From NCBI GenBank assembly GCA_017744495.1, contig JAGIBE010000077.1, positions 1-46,115 on the forward strand: a stretch of 46,115 bases of DNA, read 5' to 3'. The stretch comes from Caulobacter sp. (GTDB lineage: Bacteria; Pseudomonadota; Alphaproteobacteria; Caulobacterales; Caulobacteraceae). Position 1 is the stretch's first letter; the number at the start of each line of letters is the position of its first letter. Shown here piece by piece: positions 42,238 through 46,115 of this stretch. Below the pieces are notes generated by a model. That model was not told where the DNA came from. It saw only the letters and a list, made by a program, of their open reading frames with translations, and did not search any database. The translations under genes and the position numbers were made by a program.

Positions 42238-43806
42238 CTAGGCCGCCGGCAGTCCCACCTCGAAGGCCGCTCCGGTCTCCGCTCCCACCAGCGTAATCCG
42301 CCCCTGGCTGGCCGCCAGCAGCGAGCGGGCGATCGACAGGCCCAGTCCCGTCCCGCCCGTCTCGCGGCGGCTGGTGAAGAACGGTTCGAACAGGCGCTCG
42401 CGGTCGGCTTCCGGCACGCCGGGGCCGTCGTCGCTGACCCGCAGGACCACCTCGTCGCCCACGGCCCGCGCTCCAATCATCACCGCCCGCGCCCCGGCCT
42501 GGCGGCTGTTCTCGACCAGGGTGGTCAGCACGGTCTCGACCGTGGCCTCGGGCGCGGCGACCAGCGGCAAATCCCCCGGCAGGTCCAGCCGCACGGCGAT
42601 GTCGCGCCCCTGCGCGTCCGCCACCCGCAGGGCCGCCGGAGCCAGGTCCGAGGCGACGCCGGCCTGGGGCATGGCCATGTCGGCCCGCGCCAGGTCCATC
42701 AGCCGCCCGACCAGCTGCGAGAGCCGGGCGCTGTCGGCCGAGATGTTGCCCAGGAACCGGCGGCGCTCGTCCGGGGTCATGGTGTCGAAGTGGTCGTCCA
42801 GCAGCTCGACCGCCCCGGTGATGCCGGCCAGGGGGGTCTTGAACTCGTGGCTGACGGCGGCGGCGAAGTCGCGCAGGTAGCGCGAGCGCACGGCGATGGC
42901 GTCGGCCATCACCCGGAAGTCGCGATAGAGGTCGCGGATCTCGACGGCGGCGGTGGCCGGGGTCTCGGGCACGCTGCCCTGGCCAGTGGCCACGCCGCGC
43001 GTCGCCGCGCTCAGCGCCTCGATCGGCCGGGTCACCCCGCGCGACACCAGGCCCGACAGCAGCACCAAGAGCAGGATCGTCGCCCCGGCCCCGACCAGCA
43101 GCTTGCCCCGGTCCTGATAGACCCCCCGGAACAGCGCGCGCGGCGAGCGCGACAGCAGCAACGCCCCGACCACCTTGCCGTTGACGATGACCGGCCGCGC
43201 ATGGTGCAGGCGCACGGCCGAGGCGCGGCTGAGCCACTCGAACGAGTAGCGCGGGTGATAGCCGCCGTTGCGGCGCAGGACCGTGCGCGCATGCCCCTTC
43301 AGGGCCGCCTGGATCTCCGGCAGGGCCGCCAGGCTGCCGCCCTGCCCCAGGCCGCGCACCACTACCCCGTGGCGATCGACGATCAGGATCGAGGCCAGGG
43401 TGCTGCGGCTGGTCTGGTCGAAGATCGGCTCCAGCACCTCGGCCGCCGCCTCGGCCTGGGGATCAGCCTTGGGGCCCGGCGTCGCGGCCGGACGCTCGGG
43501 CAGCAAGGGCGAGCTGCGCAGGTCGATGCTGGTGGACTCGGGGCGGTAGTAGCCGGGATCGTCGCGGGCGTCGGGGTCGGCCGGCGTCAGGTCGCGCACC
43601 GCGCCGGGCCACAGGTTGGCGGCGGCCGAGGCGAGCGCGGCGCCTTGGGACGTCAGCTCGGCCTCGGTCTGGCGGACCAGGGTGTTCTCGTAGGTGCGCA
43701 GGAACACCGCCCCGATGGCCGGCATGGCGGCGGCGAACAGCAGCACGGTCAGCAGGATGGCGCGCAGGCGCACGGCCGGCCACCAGCGCCGCAGCCAGGC
43801 GTCCAT
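42238..43806 (-). CDS. Sensor histidine kinase (CreC/EnvZ-type)
   Basis: 522 residues, inner membrane. TM1 is at about 14-36, a periplasmic sensor region at 37-235 (contains VVNGKVVG-like and RRNGGYHPRYSFEWL sequence, resembling CreC-type or dCACHE sensors), and TM2 at about 236-255. A HAMP region follows, then the dimerisation domain with phospho-acceptor His320 (FAAAVSHEFKTPLAGITGAV). The ATPase has the N box (Asn433), G1 DDGPGVP and G2 GGTGLGLSIARSL. The start at 43806 overlaps the response-regulator stop (TGATG), so they form one operon, regulator first. The signal sensed is unknown. Confidence 0.93.
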   Translation of the reverse strand: MDAWLRRWWPAVRLRAILLTVLLFAAAMPAIGAVFLRTYENTLVRQTEAELTSQGAALASAAANLWPGAVRDLTPADPDARDDPGYYRPESTSIDLRSSPLLPERPAATPGPKADPQAEAAAEVLEPIFDQTSRSTLASILIVDRHGVVVRGLGQGGSLAALPEIQAALKGHARTVLRRNGGYHPRYSFEWLSRASAVRLHHARPVIVNGKVVGALLLSRSPRALFRGVYQDRGKLLVGAGATILLLVLLSGLVSRGVTRPIEALSAATRGVATGQGSVPETPATAAVEIRDLYRDFRVMADAIAVRSRYLRDFAAAVSHEFKTPLAGITGAVELLDDHFDTMTPDERRRFLGNISADSARLSQLVGRLMDLARADMAMPQAGVASDLAPAALRVADAQGRDIAVRLDLPGDLPLVAAPEATVETVLTTLVENSRQAGARAVMIGARAVGDEVVLRVSDDGPGVPEADRERLFEPFFTSRRETGGTGLGLSIARSLLAASQGRITLVGAETGAAFEVGLPAA

Positions 43807-44540
43807 CAGGCGACGCTCGCGCCCGTTCCGGACGTTCCCTGGCAGGCGCCGAGGCGGTAGCCGATCCCGGCCCGCGTCTCGATCACGTCGTGCCCGCCGA
43901 CGGCCGCGAACTTGGCCCGCAGGTTGCGCACGTGGCTGTCGATGGTCCGGTCGGTGACGGCGAAGCCCGGGCCGCGCAGGCGGTCGATGATGGCGTCGCG
44001 GCTGAACACCTTGGTCGGGGTCGTGGCCAGGGTCTTGAGGATCGTGAACTCGGTGACGGTCAGCGACACCTCGGTCCCGGCCCACTGGGCGGCCCAGGCC
44101 TCGGGGTCGAGGGTCAGCCTGCCGCGGACGATCAGGCCGTCGGCTCGCGCGGTCTCGGCGCCCCTGCCGGCGGTGCGGCGCAGGATCGCCTGGACCCGGG
44201 CGGTCACCTCGCGCGGACTGAACGGCTTGACCACATAGTCGTCGGCGCCCAGCTCGATGCCCAGCACCCGGTCGATCTCGTCGTCGCGCGAGCTGAGGAA
44301 CAGGATCGGCAGGTCGCCCTGGGCCCGCAGGCGGCGGCAGACCTCCAGCCCGTCCAGGCGCGGCATGTTGATGTCCAGCACCACCAGATCGGGCGCGCGT
44401 TCGGCCACGGCCGCCAGGGCCGCCTCGCCGTCGGCCGCCTCGCGGGTTTCCAGCCCGACCTTGGCCAGGGCGAACACCAGGAGCTGGCGGATGTGGGGGT
44501 CGTCGTCGACGACCAGGATCGTGCGTTGCATGGGCGCCAT
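43806..44540 (-). CDS. OmpR-family response regulator (CreB-like)
   Basis: 244 residues. The receiver domain (1-120) has the acidic pair in LVVDDDPHIRQL, phospho-acceptor Asp56 (LVVLDINMPRLDGLEV), SSRDDEIDRVLG and the conserved Lys in DDYVVKPFSPREV. The C-terminal winged helix (about 135-235) has LTVTEFTILKTLATTPTKVF, DRTIDSHVRNLRAKF and GIGYRLG. ATG 44540 has GGAG 8 nt upstream. It is paired with the kinase downstream (TGATG). The OmpR/PhoB output domain and kinase-pair arrangement are reminiscent of CreBC; targets are unknown. Confidence 0.94.
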   Translation of the reverse strand: MAPMQRTILVVDDDPHIRQLLVFALAKVGLETREAADGEAALAAVAERAPDLVVLDINMPRLDGLEVCRRLRAQGDLPILFLSSRDDEIDRVLGIELGADDYVVKPFSPREVTARVQAILRRTAGRGAETARADGLIVRGRLTLDPEAWAAQWAGTEVSLTVTEFTILKTLATTPTKVFSRDAIIDRLRGPGFAVTDRTIDSHVRNLRAKFAAVGGHDVIETRAGIGYRLGACQGTSGTGASVA

Positions 44541-44645
44541 GTTCAGCGCTCCGCGTGCGGGGTCAACCAGGACCGCGAGGCGGACCGGCCCGTTTGCCGT
44601 GCAGTTTCCGTGCAGATCGGGAAAGCCCCCTCCCGGGGGTTGCGG

Positions 44646-45665
44646 TCAGCCGCCCCGCGCCGTGTCGGTCCAGCGCGAGAACGGCGTGTCCGGCTCGTCC
44701 ACCAAGGCCGGCTGCAGCGAGCGCAGGTCGCTGGGGCGGATGTTGAACGCCTTGCGGAAGCTGCGGCTGAAGTGGGCCTCGCTGGAGAAGCCGCACTGGA
44801 AGGCGATCTCGCTGATCCGCCGGGCCCGCTTGGGGTCCAGCAGGGCGGCGCGGGCCAGGTGCAGGCGGCGGTCCCAGATGTAGGCGGTCACCCCGCCCAG
44901 CGGCTCGAACAGGCGATAGAGGGTGGAGCGCGACACGCCCAGGGCCTCGCTGATCCGGGCCGGGTTCAGGCCGGGCTCCAGCAGATTGTGCTCGACATAG
45001 GCCCGGGCCCGCATCAGCACCGGGGACTCGCGCACGGCCTGCTCGGCCCGTCCGGCCTCCATGGCCAGGCACGCGCCCAGCAGCGCGGTGGTGGCGCGGG
45101 TGATCCCCGGCAGGGTCTCGGGCAGCAGTTGCGGGAACCAGCGGGTCACGGCCGTCAGGTGCTCGATCAGCAGACCGGCGCGGTTTCCGTCCAGCACCAT
45201 GCCGTGCAACGAGACGCCGGGGGCCACGGCCTCGACATCGGCGCGCGGCAGGAAGGTGGTCAGCACCTTGACCGCCGTGCTGTGCATCAGCATCGGCCGC
45301 GACAGGTCGCAGATCCCCACCTCGCCCGGTCCGAACGAGAACGGCACGCCGTCGAAGTCGCCGGTGTGCGAGCCGGCGATGTTGAACTGGACGATGTAGG
45401 CGTCATGCCCGTCGGCCGCGATCATCTCCGGCGTACGGAACATGGTCTGGCCGCCGGTCTCGGTGACATAGAAGGCGTGCGGCCCCAGGCGCAGCGAGGT
45501 GATGCTGGCCGTGAATCCCGGTTCTGGGTCGCGCGCGTCCAGCGCTGTCAGCACTTCCCGCCTGTAATAGTCGTGCCGCTCCTCGGGCGGAACGCTCCGG
45601 GTGCTGAAGTTCGTCCGCCCGAGCTGGAACATGGTCTCGCTCGGCGGGCTCAAAGGTTCACTCAT
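44646..45665 (-). CDS. AraC-family regulator with AraC-binding-like N-terminal domain
   Basis: 339 residues from ATG 45665, where GGGGGAGG lies 4 nt upstream (45686 would add 7 residues without a better site). The N-terminal region (about 15-200: FSTRSVPPEERHDYYRREVL, AYIVQFNIAGSHTGDFDGVP) is the AraC-binding-like domain of the OruR/FeaR group. The C-terminal double helix-turn-helix runs LNPARISEALGVSRSTLYRL and ISEIAFQCGFSSEAHFSRSF. It is located next to the two-component genes but transcribed independently. Its effector and targets are unknown. Confidence 0.9.
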   Translation of the reverse strand: MSEPLSPPSETMFQLGRTNFSTRSVPPEERHDYYRREVLTALDARDPEPGFTASITSLRLGPHAFYVTETGGQTMFRTPEMIAADGHDAYIVQFNIAGSHTGDFDGVPFSFGPGEVGICDLSRPMLMHSTAVKVLTTFLPRADVEAVAPGVSLHGMVLDGNRAGLLIEHLTAVTRWFPQLLPETLPGITRATTALLGACLAMEAGRAEQAVRESPVLMRARAYVEHNLLEPGLNPARISEALGVSRSTLYRLFEPLGGVTAYIWDRRLHLARAALLDPKRARRISEIAFQCGFSSEAHFSRSFRKAFNIRPSDLRSLQPALVDEPDTPFSRWTDTARGG

Positions 45666-45788
45666 GCGGCCTCCCCCAAGGCACATTTACGCGTTTACCG
45701 AGTTGGCCCAATGCGGGAGTTCGTCGCACCACGCGAGGGCGGCGCCTTCCTTTGAGACAAAGGATCAAGAAAATGGGATCGGCATGTA

Positions 45789-45983
45789 ATGGTAACGGCG
45801 CGCAAAGCCTTACTGGTGTCGATCCCGTCGGATGAACACTGCTCGTTGATCAGTATCGTCCTGGACCCTATTCACCGATGCTTTGACGCGACGTCATCGG
45901 CTCGGAGAACGGCGCACCGCGCGGCCTTGGGGGAGGTCTTCGCGTACAGCGCCGCCCACGTCCCGCGGGGGACTCAAAACTGA
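45789..45983 (+). CDS. Doubtful small ORF or sRNA gene body
   Basis: A 64-residue frame (MVTARKALLVSIPSDEHCSL onward) without a Shine-Dalgarno sequence and with several codons unusual for these genes (TTA, ATT, ACT). Its stop is directly followed by a strong terminator, so something is transcribed rightward here. A small RNA or leader transcript is as likely as a protein. Confidence 0.3.
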   Translation: MVTARKALLVSIPSDEHCSLISIVLDPIHRCFDATSSARRTAHRAALGEVFAYSAAHVPRGTQN

Positions 45984-45984
45984 A

Positions 45985-46017
45985 GGCGGGCCTTGGGGGA
46001 GGCCCGCCTTTTATTTT
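45985..46017 (+). terminator. Strong Rho-independent terminator
   Basis: An 8-bp GGCGGGCC/GGCCCGCC stem (45985-45992 with 46001-46008) extended by two A-T pairs, loop TTGGGGGA, then TTTTATTTT. It is the only textbook T-tract terminator in the right half of the window. Confidence 0.85.
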
Positions 46018-46040
46018 GCGGATGACAGCGCTGACGTTTT

Positions 46041-46115
46041 GATCGCCCCCTCTCATGGAGAGAGGGAGGGGCCCGCCGCCGTAGGCGGTGGGAGGGTGAG
46101 AGGTTTCACCGTCGG
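46041..46115. repeat. Palindromic repeat fragment at the right edge
   Basis: Contains CCCTCTC/GAGAGGG and CCGCC/GGCGG inverted repeats and ends with GAGAGGTTTCAC, reminiscent of the GAGAGGGTTTC core at 3853-3883. It is truncated by the window end. It is probably one copy of a dispersed genomic repeat. Confidence 0.55.

Larger units (their letters stand above)
45666..46115. other. 450-bp intergenic tail of the window
   Basis: Upstream of the AraC gene and extending to the window end. It contains the AraC promoter (not resolved), a possible 64-codon ORF at 45789-45983, a strong rightward terminator at 45985-46017 and a palindromic repeat fragment at the right end. The 12-mer CCTTGGGGGAGG occurs here three times. 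Confidence 0.5.

Noticed and set aside
1..46115. tRNA or rRNA genes
   Set aside because: I looked for tRNA T-arm patterns and long conserved RNA sequence and found none outside coding regions.

Overview
This is a GC-rich window (roughly two thirds G+C) with densely packed, strongly GC3-biased genes. The gene set (TonB-dependent receptor, TetR-controlled RND/NodT-type pump, bufferin-type MNIO pair, RTX giant protein) points to an alphaproteobacterium, most likely a Caulobacter or close relative. That placement is inferred from gene content, not from a marker gene. I see no tRNA, rRNA, CRISPR array, transposase or integrase.

Left part (1-7.7 kb): a TonB-dependent receptor with its terminator, a formyltetrahydrofolate deformylase (purU) and a secreted cupin face a leftward cluster. 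The cluster encodes a ferritin-like, VioB-type protein with a dense C-terminal cysteine patch, a DUF692/MNIO iron oxidase and its DUF2063 partner. No small bufferin precursor is visible. The cysteine patch of the large ferritin-like protein is therefore the obvious candidate substrate, and I rate this the most interesting system in the window.

7.7-19.4 kb: a 2869-residue leftward RTX/T1SS-type surface protein carries ten near-identical Ig-like repeats. Opposite it, across a structured 434-bp intergenic region, are three paralogous phage-tail-collar (MdpB-like) proteins, then a DUF6916 protein (opposite strand) and a GNAT acetyltransferase. There is no type I transporter in the window.

19.4-27.2 kb: a nucleotide-sugar and glycan locus. 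It holds a Gfo/Idh/MocA oxidoreductase, a nucleotide-sugar 6-dehydrogenase, a left-handed beta-helix acyltransferase, an NAD-dependent epimerase, a non-hydrolysing 2-epimerase and a glycosyltransferase-like protein, nearly all coupled by 1-4 nt junctions. A convergent, distantly related glycosyltransferase-like gene follows. The set resembles the UDP-(Glc/Man)NAc3NAc-uronate pathway without its aminotransferase.

27.3-33.6 kb: an AraC regulator, an uncharacterised helical protein behind an AT-rich leader with a possible upstream ORF, an MHS-family MFS transporter, a CorA metal-ion channel and a small protein.

33.0-39.9 kb: a TetR repressor divergent from an RND tripartite efflux operon (adaptor, HAE1 pump, NodT/OprM lipoprotein). 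The shared promoter region has two mirror-image promoters, each covered by a similar 16-bp operator, and the operon may begin with an unlisted 55-codon ORF.

39.9-46.1 kb: small exported or membrane proteins, a two-component system of CreBC/OmpR type, a second AraC regulator and an intergenic tail with a strong terminator. Several long palindromic (REP/BIME-like) elements sit in the intergenic gaps at 32.2, 39.9, 42.1 and 46.0 kb.
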